This document shows positions 1 to 10,745 of a stretch of DNA of 64,000 nt, in pieces (position 1 is the first letter of the stretch; the number at the start of each line of letters is the position of its first letter). A program made the translations under genes and the position numbers. The DNA comes from Artemia franciscana (Eukaryota; Arthropoda; Branchiopoda; Anostraca; Artemiidae), in the NCBI RefSeq assembly GCF_032884065.1, contig NC_088867.1, positions 1,302,001 through 1,366,000 on the forward strand, in the 5' to 3' direction. The notes under the pieces are model-generated. The model did no database searches, was not told the origin of the DNA, and saw nothing but the letters and a program-made list of their open reading frames with translations.

Positions 1-125
1 CAATGTATAAGAAGCATATGCGAGATGGTCTAGGAGCAGGGATTAGGTGTTGCGTATCGAGGAACCCATGGGTAGACCTAGATAAAAGAGGTGACCAAAG
101 GCTCTAAAATCGGCATCGCCAAGCG

Positions 126-700
126 CTATAACGGTGGCTCACTTTTCAAGTTAAAAAGCACTATTTTTGGATTATCAGTATTTAAGCGAAGGCCAAGTTT
201 AAGATACTCCTGTTTACGCGTGACAAAACTCTCATTCATTCTTTTGAAGGTACGGATGAGATTTAAAACGCTATCTGTATAACAAACTACAGACAGATTC
301 AATGACGACCAGAGATGTGAGACACTGGTCTTGAGCATTCAATGGGAGAAGAAACTGCTCCTTGACGTGTACCTTTCAAGACAGGAATGAGTTTTCTACC
401 GGAAATAGGGGACATACTTTGATCCCGAGATGGTTCCAGGCGAAAGCATAATCGAGAGTACGTATCTTGAAGACAGGGTCCATGGAGCAATTCCGTGGAC
501 GGAAGCAGCTTTGAGGAGTATAACTGGATGGATGAGGGAATCAAAGGCGTGTCTGATATCGTAACTGGCGAGAACTAGGCATTCCCCTGAGTATTTGGCA
601 TCAATTAGTGCACTGGCTACAAGTGTGAGGGCAATAACATAGCCTATTCCCCGCTTGAAACCCGAACTAGTGAGGTGGAGTGTAACATGTCTGTTTAAGG
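126..700 (-). pseudogene. Reverse transcriptase domain fragment of the decayed LINE
   Basis: Reading down the minus strand from about 700 gives an RT palm region. Motif A is YDIRHAFDSL (about 590-560). After a frame change motif B appears as LKGTRQGAVSSP (about 395-360). The catalytic YADD motif is degraded to CYTDS near 290-275. Further along, the thumb-like text ESFVTRKQEYLKLGLRLNTD is readable at about 235-175. Loss of the aspartate pair and several frame breaks show that it cannot make active enzyme. The preceding text has the usual fingers region of LINE RTs. A domesticated gene is very unlikely given the decay. Confidence 0.7.
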
Positions 701-1070
701 TCTAATCGGAAAAGAAGCTTGATGACTCCGCAAAAGGAAGTCACAATCGTAACAGGTCGAAATGTTGAACATTCTGGGTTCGATCTTTCTTTTCTGAGAA
801 TTCAGATAAGGTCCCCGTACATTTTACTGGGTAAAAATCGTCTGCATTAAAAGTTCCAAGTGTAGTACTAATACCTCTCCAACAAACTTCACATATATAG
901 CACATATATGGTTATTACCATTGGTTGATTTAGGCTTTAAATGCCTAATGATATTTTCAATTCACGATGTGCTAACAACGAACTCTCTGTTGAGACTGAT
1001 AGCAAGGAAATTATGACTCACTTTGACAAACGAGTTCAAAGTGCTGATCAGGAGCAGCAAATTATGATTC

Positions 1071-1285
1071 ATACTAGATACACCATTCCTCATCAGGAAT
1101 GTCAGCCGCAGAGACAGATGAGGGAGACCTACTTTTGCAAGAGATAATTCTAAAATGGATGTTTCCAACATTTTGGTGTATCATACTAGATACACCATTC
1201 CTCATCAGGAATGTCAGCCGCAGAGACAGATGAGGGAGACCTACTTTTGCAAGAGATAATTCTAAAATGAATGTTTCCATCATTT
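1071..1285. repeat. 112 bp tandem duplication
   Basis: A unit beginning atactagatacaccattcct at 1071 is repeated from 1183 with very few differences, including the stretch through gagataattctaaaatg. The second copy is cut off near 1285. It sits between the endonuclease and RT parts of the decayed LINE, so it is a local duplication inside dead element sequence. Confidence 0.85.
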
Positions 1286-1724
1286 TTAGCACGTGCCGAA
1301 TTGGCGTTTAATAGTTCGGCACATATCCAGGAAAAATCTTGCGTCATTTTTTGAAAATTTGGTTGATCTTTCAAAAGGTGGAAAGGAGTCTGAACTCTAA
1401 TCAGAATAAAACCTAGTTCAGCCTAGGAGGAATCACATAATTATTCTGTTCTTTAAAACCATGGAGTTGGAAAGAGTATGTAATAGGAAGAAGGTCAGAT
1501 AATTGATAGTCAGAAATAACCATCAATAGTTCGCCGAAAAGTTTGTCGAATGCAACGGCATGATCTAGGTTAGAACTATATAAAATTGCTATCTTTCACG
1601 AGTACACTTAAATAATCGCTAAACATAACCACTATCATTGACGTACGAGCTGATTGATGATTCCCTTTTTCCGAGATGTTGCAATTAAAATCACCAACAA
1701 TTATGCAGGGGAGACCAATTCACT

Positions 1725-1940
1725 TTAGTTTATCAAAACATGAACCAAGCTATTGAACAAAATCCGCATTAATGAAGATACAACTCTCAACCCTATTACA
1801 AGAAAACAATCATCCATCTCAAATAAACTAGAACATACATCTGAAACAGATGCTAGACTTCCCGATGGTCTACCCCTCCTACTTAAAATCTTAGCAGTCA
1901 CACAGGTTGATGAAGCACCTTTTAAGTTAATTAAATTCAC
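1725..1940 (-). pseudogene. Endonuclease (APE-like) fragment of the decayed LINE
   Basis: The minus-strand frame contains SRRGRPSGSLA followed by VSDVCSSLFEMDDCFLVI. This has the look of the GG-x-A strand of LINE apurinic-like endonucleases, where a gly-gly-hydrophobic-ala core precedes the strand leading to the catalytic glutamate region. It lies downstream of the gag zinc knuckles and upstream of the RT in element order. The call rests mostly on that position, and the frame breaks soon after. Confidence 0.45.
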
Positions 1941-2062
1941 ACTATGATTAGTAATAAAATGCTCTTAAACAAAAATAACAGAATATAAGGAAATAAGGTA
2001 ATTTAGCAGCAGCAGTTTATTCAAAAAGGCTTAATCAATATTCCAAGACAAAAGGCTTAGCA

Positions 2063-2299
2063 TCATGATCTAGTTTTTGATGGTTTACGGTTTTCGGGAC
2101 AGTTTAAACTATAGCACGTATGACCTTCCACTTGACAAGTTGGAGTTTTCTTGTACGGGTGACTGGAGGTGGACTTGTGGTCAATTGCTCCGCATCTCGA
2201 ATATAAGGTTGGCTTCGTGAAGTTTGCAGCGACATGGCGAGTCTCCTTGCAGTCAAAGCACAGGCAAGGAGAAAAATAAAGTATTGCATAGGAAGGCAC
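2063..2299 (-). pseudogene. Gag-like zinc-knuckle segment (ORF1 C-terminus)
   Basis: The 78-residue open frame carries cysteine/histidine knuckles. CFDCKETRHVAANFTKP resembles C-x2-C-x4-H-x4-C with the last cysteine lost. It is followed by SRCGAIDHKSTSSHPYKK and then a CQVEGHTCYSLNCPE segment. Gag-like ORF1 proteins of Jockey, I and LOA elements end in such nucleic-acid-binding knuckles. Several knuckle cysteines are replaced, fitting a pseudogene. The open frame ends about 120 bp before the endonuclease text. Confidence 0.6.
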
Positions 2300-2382
2300 T
2301 CATATCAAAATTTAATGGAGTCCTTTAGAAATCTACCGAGCTCGTTTCAAGACTTTGAACTCGTTTCGGGAGTTAACTTTGT

Positions 2383-2718
2383 TCACTCTTGATTTTCCAC
2401 ACTTTGCTGTTTTGGTGCAATTCGAAATAATTTTTTTTTAACTTTGGAGTAGTCCAGATCGTCAGGAGCCTGCTTAACAGCTGCAACAAAGACGGGTTCT
2501 TTAACTGATGCCTCTAGAGAGAGTTCAGAACACTTAGAGTAATCAACAATTTGGCTGGCAATATGTTTATTAGAAACGACAAGCTTCGCTTCCCCTTTGC
2601 TTCGGCAGAACTCGCTTATCCTTCCGTCAGCACTGGGACACAAACTATATATAAAGGTTTTTCTCTCTGATGGACTTTTCAAATCTTTGGAAGGGTTCTT
2701 GAAAACCATTTTTTTCAA
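2383..2718 (-). pseudogene. Gag-like ORF1 middle segment, copy 1
   Basis: A 111-residue minus frame (FKNPSKDLKSPSERKTFIYS at its start) has no recognised fold but is followed in element order by zinc knuckles. Its first 70 residues reappear almost unchanged in 3187-2957, because the DNA is tandemly duplicated. It is therefore part of the LINE ORF1 and not a separate host gene. The upstream gag part (3964-3662) is cut off by the nested CR1-like fragment. Confidence 0.5.
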
Positions 2719-3441
2719 TCTTTAGGGTTACATGGCCAGCTTCGTGTTGCCCTATGTAGTAATATATTTTTCATTTCTGAGCAATCGACTAATTATTTCC
2801 ACACTTGCAATAACTTACAGATATCTTACACTCCGTCAATACGCTCTGACTTCAACCCTCTGGTGGCTTGTAGCATGATTTGGAGCGCTCTCCCAGAGTC
2901 TAGACAGAGCTGCCCCTCGTTTGGTATCTTCAAAAAGTATGTTAGAGAATTTTTTGCTAATAGTGAAGTTTTACTGATGCCTCTAGAGAGAGTTCAGAAC
3001 ACTTAGAGTAATCAACAATTTGGCTAACAATATATTTATTAGAAACGACAAGCTTCGCTTCCCCTTTGCTTCGGCAGAACTCGCTTATCCTTCCGTCAGC
3101 ACTGAGACACAAACTATCTATAAAGGTTTTTCTCTCTGATGGACCTTTCAAATCTTTGGAAGGGTTCTTGAAAACCACTTTTTTCAATCTTTAAGGTTAC
3201 ATGGCCAGCTTCGTGTTGCCCTATGTAGTAATATATCTTTCATTTCTGAGCAATCGACTAATTATTTCCACACTTGCAATAACTTACAGATATCTTACAC
3301 TCCGTCAATACGCTCTGACTTCAACCCTCTGGTGGCTTGTAGCATGATTTGGAGCGCTCTCCCAGAGTCTAGACAGACTCCCCCTCGTTTGGTATCTTCA
3401 AAAAGTATGTTAGAGAATTTCTTGCTAATAGTGAAGTTTTA
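2504..3441. repeat. 469 bp tandem duplication spanning gag and nested CR1-like fragment
   Basis: Copy 1 is 2504-2972 and copy 2 is 2973-3441. Both begin actgatgcctctagagagag and end with gctaatagtgaagtttt. Each copy contains part of the minus-strand gag segment plus part of the plus-strand CR1-like fragment, so the duplication happened after the CR1 insertion. Differences are few and mostly single-base, so it is fairly recent compared with the element's decay. Confidence 0.9.
2719..2972 (+). mobile_element. CR1-like 3' fragment, duplicated partial copy
   Basis: The plus strand matches the end of ORF2 in the element at 15.3-19.9 kb: the same order of words, including ctatgtagtaatatat, tgacttcaaccctctg and the final tcgtttggtat. 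It lacks everything further downstream because it is the truncated first half of the tandem duplication. A 5'-truncated LINE insertion into the opposite-strand gag gene explains the orientation. Confidence 0.75.
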
Positions 3442-3645
3442 CCCAGTCTTCCTAGAATTTGGTGTCTCCAAATTGGGTCTGCTGTTTATTTGTGTAGGTG
3501 GAATCGTTTACTACTCTCCTGCCTATCTTGGATTCACCAATTCACTCAATTCACCGCATAAGGGACTTATGAGGCAGAATTTGATTTATTTGGCTGTTCT
3601 TGCGGTTCATCTTGAGGCCATTTAGGAGAAGAAATAAAATTTTCA
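3188..3645 (+). mobile_element. CR1-like 3' fragment nested in the decayed LINE
   Basis: This is the longer copy. It runs from the ORF2 C-terminal region homologous to 19315-19550 through a 3' UTR-like tail to about 3645, where gag sequence of the host element resumes. It is truncated at its 5' end, as is normal for LINE insertions. Flanks at both sides contain a ttttcaat..aag-like word that could be remnants of a short target duplication. The 97-residue open frame at 3332-3625 is a by-product of this fragment. Confidence 0.75.
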
Positions 3646-3661
3646 ATTAAGATATCAGCTT

Positions 3662-3964
3662 TCACGACAGTTCTTTCACCATGGATACAACCATAGCGCG
3701 CACTGCCTTCCCCACAGTCGGAACTTCGCATGGGCTCATAATAACAAATTTAGGTATAGGGAGATTTTTCTTCGCATCTTTCAAGCGTGTTACCAGGCGG
3801 CTTGAAACATTCAGTTCAGCATCTAGAAGCTTTTTAGCTTGCAACATTACGTCGCAATTATAGTAAGCAACCGCTGTTTTTGCTATTAATTCAATTTTCA
3901 CATAATCAGTCATCGATCTTTCCAGAAAACCTAAAACCAGGCTTACAACCAGCTTCTCGGTCAC
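3662..3964 (-). pseudogene. Gag-like ORF1 N-terminal segment
   Basis: A 100-residue open frame beginning MTEKLVVSLVLGFLERSMTD looks like a helical, charged protein start and is interrupted exactly where the nested CR1-like fragment enters. Position and orientation place it at the N-terminus of the same ORF1 whose knuckles lie at 2063-2299. I do not recognise a defined domain. An independent small gene is possible but less likely. Confidence 0.45.
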
Positions 3965-3995
3965 ATTGCAGAAAAAATTGTAAAAAATTATAATT

Positions 3996-4240
3996 ATTTT
4001 ATCAACTGCAGTAGATACTCATTGCCATCTATTAATAGATAAAGTAGATGGGATACTCTTCTTACATACACCTTTATAAGAGAATGTGGAAATCTTAGCA
4101 CTTTAAGCAGTTGGCAGTTTATTTTATTGACTGTAGTAGACATTCATTGCCATCTGTTAATAGATAAAGTAGATGGGAAACTCTTGTTTCATATACCTTT
4201 ATTAGAGAATGTGGAAATCTTAGCACTTTAAGCAGTTGGG
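3996..4240. repeat. 125 bp tandem duplication
   Basis: Two adjacent copies (3996-4120 and 4121-about 4240) share cattgccatct(a/g)ttaatag and gagaatgtggaaatcttagc in the same order, with scattered substitutions. No coding content was seen. It lies just upstream, in element orientation, of the decayed LINE. Confidence 0.85.
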
Positions 4241-5180
4241 AGCTAACTTAAGCTTTAAAATGGAACTCCGAGCAAAGGGGTTCAATATAGGTATAAATTA
4301 ACAGGTATAAAAAATTATAATTATTTCATTAATTGCACTATATGACTTGGTCTGGTAACGGCAATTATAGAACGTTATACAAGTTCACCCTTTGCGATAA
4401 AGAACGTGTCCACTAGGCATACATGAGAACGTTTTTCCATCTGAAGTACCTTTAAGGGGTATCTTTTAAGAGCTTAATTTTAATAATATAGAGTCCAACT
4501 CCAAATCAGAGCCAAGAAAATTTATGACAGAAAGAACTCCTTGTTTTAAATCAGCATGTAAATTGTTTTCTCTAACCTTTATCTTACCCTGATAAAACAA
4601 CTCAACACACAGGCCCCCAAACACACACGAAAAAAAAGAGAATTAAAGAAAATAAAACATAAAATTCAATTCTACAGGATATCTATGATATCATATCTAC
4701 AGCATATATTCTGCCTGTATATTGGAATATAGGTAGAAGATTCTGGAATTCCTTCTTTTCTTCATTCTTACTATTTGTCTTATTTTCCCTTTGACTGTTC
4801 AATTTTACAAGTAGAGATAATTTTTCGAGGGTGGGGATTTTCCACTGGACAAAGGGGAGGGGGGTATTAGCCGAACACTGAGGTTAAGATGCGGCCAATT
4901 TGCTAATGTCATATTCTTATCCATTATTATTGCTACTCTTATAGGAATTTTTAATCACCTTTTCAGCTTTTAAAAAAAGCTTTACAGTTACACATTTGTA
5001 CGAAGCCTAAAATGGATTTTCCAGATTTACACAGATGTCTAGGAGAGACTTAGATTGAGGGTTGCACTGGACAAGAAAATTTGGATTTTAGCTTTAGCCT
5101 TTGCAGTAAGGCATAAAATGAGACAAAATTCTTCTTATCTCTTTGAGGAACGATGTAAACAGAATAACGGTGTGACTCAC
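4241..5180. other. Non-coding stretch within or beyond a COPZ intron
   Basis: No gene recognised. A minus-strand open frame of about 55 codons (about 4630-4466, containing FYQGKIKVRENN) looks protein-like, but I could not assign it. It does not resemble the expected COPZ C-terminal exons, which I searched for here and did not find. A G-rich run is present at 4828-4865. Confidence 0.4.
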
Positions 5181-5314
5181 CCTTTATCAACAATTTCGTC
5201 TATGACTAGCATTATAGCATCAAGGTTGTCTATGAGATTCCTTTTTTCCACATTCTTGTGCAAAATTAGGCAGATGGATTCGTATACACAGTTCAAAACG
5301 TTTGACAGAAGCAG
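5181..5314 (-). CDS. COPZ: Coatomer subunit zeta, internal coding exon
   Basis: The minus strand reads acceptor ttttag, then 44 codons plus two bases, then donor gtgagt. The translation contains SNVLNCVYESICLILHKNVE and, after KRNLIDNLDA, IMLVIDEIVDKG, which aligns with the zeta-COP segment VLNC..DS...KNVEKR.L..N......VDEIVD.G. It starts in phase 0, exactly continuing the 20696-20941 exon, whose last residues are NENE. The exon ends in phase 2. Zeta-COP is a small longin-fold subunit of the COPI coat for Golgi-ER retrieval, partnering gamma-COP. The remaining C-terminal exons are not in the window. Confidence 0.88.
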
Positions 5315-5539
5315 CTAAAACAGAAGCAATTTCAAATGGAAGGATAAACAATATAAAAAGAAACAAGTATATCTTTATTATGCTTATTAAAAGTCACAAC
5401 TGTATTCAGAACAATATTAAAACATGAAAAGTCCCAATGACAGCAAGATAGCAGCATTTGTGCCCCCTCTTGGGCCATCTTAGCTCTTATCTAAAAACAA
5501 CAGTTTTCTAATATTGTCTTTTGCTTGGTTGTAACAAAA

Positions 5540-6830
5540 TTGAAAAACTGATGGGCACTATTACATTTTCGACTGTGTTGTGACGTAGAACGGTAAAAAC
5601 AAATATGCAAAACTAGTTACTTAAATCTGACAACACTGTCATCAATAAAATTCAAATATTGACAATCTGTTGATTCCTAAAGACAACTACAAACCCAAAG
5701 ACAGGCTGTACTTTCTTAAGCTGTTTGATGTCACGTGTTTTAGCTTATCTTTTCCTGTTTCATCCCCGTGTAACTTTTTTTGACTTGGCACCACCTATAC
5801 AAAAGGCATTATTACATTTTCGACAGTGTTACCACACTGAATTGTGAAAATAAACCTGCAAAACTAGCTCCTTCAGACTGAATACGCTTTCGTCCATAAA
5901 ATTGAAAGATTAATAATCTTTGATTCCAAAAGAGAATTACACATCCGAAGACAAACTGTACCTTCTTAAGCTGATGTCACGTATTTCAGCTTATTTTTTT
6001 GCTATTTCCTCCCCTGTGTAATTTTTATTTTTTGATTTGGCACCCCCTATATACAAAATTATAAACTTTTATAGGCATTACCACTGTTTCAGCAGTGTTG
6101 CCACATTGAACAGTGGAAGTAGGTAATCTAAACCAGTTACGTAATCTGACGACGCTTTCAGTAACTCTAGGAACTCCCCTTCATAGATTAATAGATAACC
6201 TAGGGACCAGCATAGATTTATAAATACATAGCTCCGGTACAAACTATTTTCTATTTCAGTAAAGTTGTAGCGTTTCGTGCCATGGTTTTGCATTAACTAT
6301 ATTAAGGGGGCGTTAAATACAAATATTAACAATCTTTTGATTCCCAAAGACAAGCTGAACCTTCTTAAGATTTTTAATGCCACATGTTTTAGCTTATTTT
6401 TTGCTGTTACGTCCCCTGTGTATTTTTTTTAATTTGGCACTCCCTACAAAATTATAAACTTTTATAGGCATTACCAATTTTTCAGCAGTGTTGCCACATT
6501 GAACCGTGAAAATAGGGATTCAAAACCAGTTACGTAATCTGACGACGCTTTCAGTAACTCCCCTTCATAGATTAATAAATACATAGCTCCGGTACAAACT
6601 ATTTTCTATTTCAGTAAATTTGTAGTGTTTCGTGCCATGGTTTTGCATTAACCATATTAGGGGGGCGGTAAATACAAATATTAACAATCTTTTGATTCCC
6701 AAAGACACGCTAAACCTTCTTAAGCTTTTCTTTTGCTGTGTCACCCACGTAATTTTTTTTTTGATTTGGTGCCCACTACTATCATAATAACATAATACGA
6801 CTACCACGACAACCGCATATAGCGTTTTTA
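5540..6830. repeat. Tandem-repeat field, units of about 260 bp (longer variant about 390 bp)
   Basis: A unit with the words ggca(c/t)tattacattttcgac, accttcttaag, cctgtgtaatttt and tttgatttggcacc recurs with starts near 5552, 5807, 6074 and 6466, with a truncated end near 6757. The last two complete units carry an extra block (ctccggtacaaactattttc) that makes them longer. Short open frames at 6078-6293 and 6565-6807 derive from this block and are not genes. It lies upstream, on the plus strand, of the larger satellite at 6.9 kb. Confidence 0.75.
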
Positions 6831-6869
6831 TGGCACTTGGTATTAACCAAGTGACATTGTTAAGTGGAC

Positions 6870-8850
6870 GGTTAAATCGGAAAAATTCGAAAAAAGAAGT
6901 ATTTTTAACTTACGAACAGGTGATCAGATCTTAATGAAACTTAATATTTAGGTTGATATTGTCTCTCAGAGCTCTTATTTTAAATTCCGACTGGATCCAG
7001 TGACATTGGGGGGAGTTGGGGAGCCTAAAATCTTGTAAAACGCTTAGAGTAGAGGGATCGAGATGAAATTGGTGAGAAAAATAAACACAAGTCCTAGATA
7101 CGTGATTGACATAACCAGAACGGATCTGCTTTCCTTGGGGGAATTAGGGGGAGGGTTGATTCTGAAAAATTAGAAAAAATGAGGTATTTTTAACTTACGA
7201 AGAAGTGGTCGGATCATAAGAAAATTTCATATTTAGAAGGACCTCGTAACTCAGATCTCTTATTTTAAATCCCGGCCGGATCCAGTGTCATTGGAGGGAG
7301 TTGGAGGGGGGGGGAAATCTTGGAAAACACTTAAAGCGGAATGATCAGAATGAAACCTGGTGGGAAGAATAAGCGCAAGTCCAAGATACGTGACTGACAT
7401 AGCCGGACCGGATCCGCTCACTTTGGGGGAGTTGGGGGGGGGGAGCAATTCGGAAAAATTCGAAAAAATAAGGTATTTTCAACTTACGAACGGACGATCC
7501 AATCTTAACGGAATTTGATATTAGGAAGGATCTTGTGCTTTTGAGCTTTCATTTTAAATCCCAACCAGATCCAGTGATATTGGGGGGAGTTGAGGGGGAA
7601 ACTGGAAATCTTGGAAAACGTGAAAATTGAGGTGAACAATTCATAATATTAAAAAATCGTGAAAATTGATCACCCATTCATAAGATGAAGATCTTATGAA
7701 TGGGTGATCGGATCTTATGAAACTTGATATATAGAAAGTTCTTACGTCTCAGATGCTCTATTTTCAATTTGAATCGGATCCAGGGACACAGGGGCTGCAG
7801 GGGAGAAACAGAAATCTTGGACACCGGAAGTCTTGGAAAACGCTTAGAGTGGAGAGATCGGAATGGAACATGATGGGAAGAATAAGCACAAGTTCTAGAT
7901 ACATGATTGACATAACTGGAACGCATCCGCTCTCTTTTGGGGGAGTTTCTGCTGGAGGTCCTTGGACAATAAAAAATTGGTAGGCGTGTCAGGGACCTGA
8001 CAAATTGACTTGATAATAGTCGTTTCCCCGATTCCACCATCTGGGGAGCTGGAGGGAGAGGGAAAAAAAATTAGAGGTATTTTTAATTTATGAATGGGTG
8101 ATGGGATCTTAATGAAATTTGATTTTTAGAGGGACCTCGTGTCTCAGAGCTCTTGTTTTGAATCCCGACCGTATCCTGTGATATTGTGGGATTTGGAGGT
8201 GGAAAAAGGAAATCTTGGAAAATGCTTAGAGTGGAGAGATCGGGATGAAGCTTGGTAGGAAGAATAAGCCCAAGTCCTAGATACTTGATCGACATAATCG
8301 GACTTAATACATCCTCTTTGGGGGAATTAGGGAGGGGTTTTAATTCGGAAAAATAAGAAAAATTGAGGTGTTTTTAATTTAAGAACAGGTGACCAGATCT
8401 TACTGAAATTTAATATTAGAAGAAACTTATGTCCCAGGGGTCTTATTTAAGATCCCGACCACATCTGGTGATATTGGGGGGAGTCGGAGGGGGGGACCGG
8501 AAATCTTGGATGGTGGGTATAATAAGCAAATGTCATAGATACATGACTGACGTAACTAGACTGGATTTGCTCTCTTTGGGGGAGTTAGGGGGTGCAGTGC
8601 TTTGGTGAGTTCGGTGCTTCTGGACGTGCAAGGACGACATCGAGTGGTAGGCGTGCCAGGGACCTGCAGAGATTGTCTTGATAAAGTTTTATTCCCGATT
8701 TGAATATCTGGGGGGCTGAAGGGAGAGGAAAAATTAAAAATAATGGGGCATATTTAATTTACGAGTGGGTGATTGGATCTTCCTGAAATTTAATATTCAG
8801 AAGGACCTCGTGTCTCAGAGCTCTTATTTTAAATCTCGTCCGGCATTAAG
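6870..8850. repeat. Satellite array, unit about 285-293 bp
   Basis: The landmark ccggatccagtgacattggg (with variants) occurs near 6991, 7273, 7566, 7770, 8170 and 8461, giving spacings of about 283, 293, 204, 400 and 291. Other landmarks in each unit are gagctcttattttaaatc, ttggaaaacgctta, tagatac(g/a)tgattgaca and a G-run. Units differ by many substitutions and by the length of the G-run, and one is rearranged around 7620-7770. All open frames in this field are repeat by-products. Confidence 0.85.
7668..7709. repeat. Perfect 19 bp palindromic hairpin at a satellite junction
   Basis: The arm gatcacccattcataagat (7668-7686) is followed after gaag by its exact reverse complement (7691-7709). 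It sits where the 285 bp satellite rhythm is broken, and the arm is the unit word gaatgggtgatcggatctt in opposite orientations. This marks a head-to-head junction of satellite fragments. Confidence 0.95.
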
Positions 8851-9925
8851 CTTCTGATTTTCTTTTTAAATCAATCTATTGATTCTTAGAATTCTGCTAG
8901 AGCTCATGCCACATGAGCTCTTGGCTCTTCCGACCTCGTCACAAGTGCCATATGAGCTCTTCTTTTTATTGAAAATGTACTTCAGAAATTTCTCACCTTT
9001 TTAAGATGTATATTCACGGTTGTGAATGTTTCCTCTTAATCAATTCAAGTAATCACACAATATTTTCCCCATCCTTGGTAATTAATTTTGGTATGATAAG
9101 TTAATCAGCCTTGGTTAGTTTTTTTTTCGGAAAAAGGAAGAGAATACAAAGTAAATGACGAAGCATTTGTCTGACTCATTAGAAGCCAAATATTACAAGC
9201 TAAAAACTTCGAAAAAAATAAATAAGATTTCGAAAAAAAAGAAAAAAGACGGAAGATAGAAATCCATAGAATCTCCTGAAAAAAAAGGAATTAATTTTTA
9301 AAACTCTAAGATTAAAGATTTTCATTGCAGAGGCGAAGAAATTGGCCTAAAGGGCTTAATAATACGCCTTTATCTAAAAATAAATGTCCTGCTTTTCATA
9401 TTAAACCAAATAAAACAGTTATTACTAAAATACAAGCAAAAGATATCAGCCTTCCCTTAAACCTCGTTGCTAATCTGAAAGCACTTGAGTTTATTCTCTT
9501 CAAGTAGCAAACGAAAATATTCATCTTTAAATTTAGTTATTTTGAGACACTTAACTTGTTTGATTTCGAATCATCAATTAGTAACCGGTTATATGTTATT
9601 CTTCATAGTTGCAGCAACAGCTGCAGCCTAATAAAACACAAATCATGCCGCATAGTAAACAAAACTTAACAAGAGCTAAGAGCTCATATGGAACTTGTGA
9701 CGAGGTCGGAAGAGCCGAGAACTAAGAGCTCATATGGCATGAGCTCTATCAAAATTATAAGAATCAATAGATTGATCTAAAAGGAAAATCCAAGGCTTAA
9801 TGCCGGTCAGGATTTAAAATAAGAACTCTGAGACACGAGGTCCTTCTAAATATCAAATTCATGAAGATCCGACCACCCACTCGTAATTTAAAAATACCTC
9901 TTTTTTTCTAATTTTTTTCGAATTA
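8735..9925. repeat. Long imperfect inverted repeat bounding a 0.7 kb centre
   Basis: The left arm, about 8735-8966, and the right arm, about 9677-9925, are reverse complements. Shared words are cttccgacctcgtcacaag against cttgtgacgaggtcggaag, gagctcatg(c)ca, aatctattgattctta, and the satellite words gaaggacctcgtgtctcaga and acgagtgggtg. The centre (8967-9676) is AT-rich with no recognised gene; its 60-codon frame at 9325-9507 is not supported by any similarity. This could be a foldback or MITE-like unit that captured satellite ends, or an inverted duplication of the array edge. Confidence 0.8.
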
Positions 9926-10256
9926 ACCATCAGTGTTGCGCCATTGGATCCCATCTCCATTAAAAGCCATTTAGCTCATTTCTCTCATTACAGCCCTTGA
10001 AAGGTGGATTGACCCACGTTTTTAGCAAACCCAAGTCTTTAAGATACGGGCAGTCAGTCGGGTACACAGAACAATATGTAGGCAATTTTTATGGGAAACA
10101 TCTAGTTTCCCAACTAGAAATACTCCTCTGTTTTTCTGCACCCTACCTGACCACTGTCATCACTCTAGCTTCCAATATTCTAATCTTGATGCGCAAGCTT
10201 ATCTTCCTATTCTTCTAAACTTTTTTCAACTGTGAAAAAAACATCCTGAGTCTTGG
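9926..10256. other. Unassigned sequence between the inverted repeat and the RTE-like remnant
   Basis: No coding similarity seen. A 73-codon frame (9997-10218) shows no domain I recognise and ends in a hydrophobic tail. I treat it as chance. Confidence 0.3.
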
Positions 10257-10745
10257 CTATTCTACTCTTAACATTTCATTGCCCCCGCTCTCTTTACTAA
10301 TAATCCTACCTCGATAAGTGAAGCTGTCCACTTGATCCATCTCTCTGCTATTCAATACCACCTCTTCACCTTCACTTATTCCTAGTCTTAGCGACTTAGT
10401 CTTCTTAACATTAATTTTTAAGCCAATTCTTACACCATGAAGTCGCAAAACCTTATTAACGAAAACGGCTACTACCCTCATTTCCTACCTTAAATCAGCA
10501 ATTTTATTCTCGTAAATAGTCTTAATTACTGTAACGTAGTTTACTACTTTAAAATAGTTTAATTACTTTAACAAGAATAGGACCTTTGATAAAGCTCTTC
10601 TATCAGCTACATCCAACGCTTGTTCAAAACATATAAAACTGAGGTCTAAAGGGGTTTGACGACTCAAAAACTTATCAGTTATTAATATTAGAGTAAAAAT
10701 TGGGTCGGCGTATCCTCCCCCTTCCTAAAATCACTTAAAACTTCT

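Larger units (their letters stand above)
1..3964 (-). mobile_element. Decayed non-LTR retrotransposon (gag-like ORF1, endonuclease, RT)
   Basis: Read on the minus strand, pieces of one non-LTR element appear in the expected order: gag N-terminus (3964-3662), gag middle (2718-2383), zinc knuckles (2299-2063), endonuclease (about 1940-1725) and reverse transcriptase (about 700-126). All are broken by stops and frameshifts, so the copy is dead. The order ORF1 with CCHC knuckles, then EN, then RT fits Jockey/LOA/I-type LINEs; I cannot fix the clade by eye. The element is interrupted by a plus-strand CR1-like fragment and by a 469 bp tandem duplication. The 3' end of the element lies outside the window. 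Confidence 0.7.

Noticed and set aside
3332..3625. 97-codon plus-strand frame as a possible gene
   Set aside because: It lies on the C-terminal/3' UTR part of a CR1-like fragment homologous to 19.3-19.6 kb.
7260..8295. Several open frames of 60-120 codons in the satellite
   Set aside because: The same text recurs with each satellite unit; no conserved protein.
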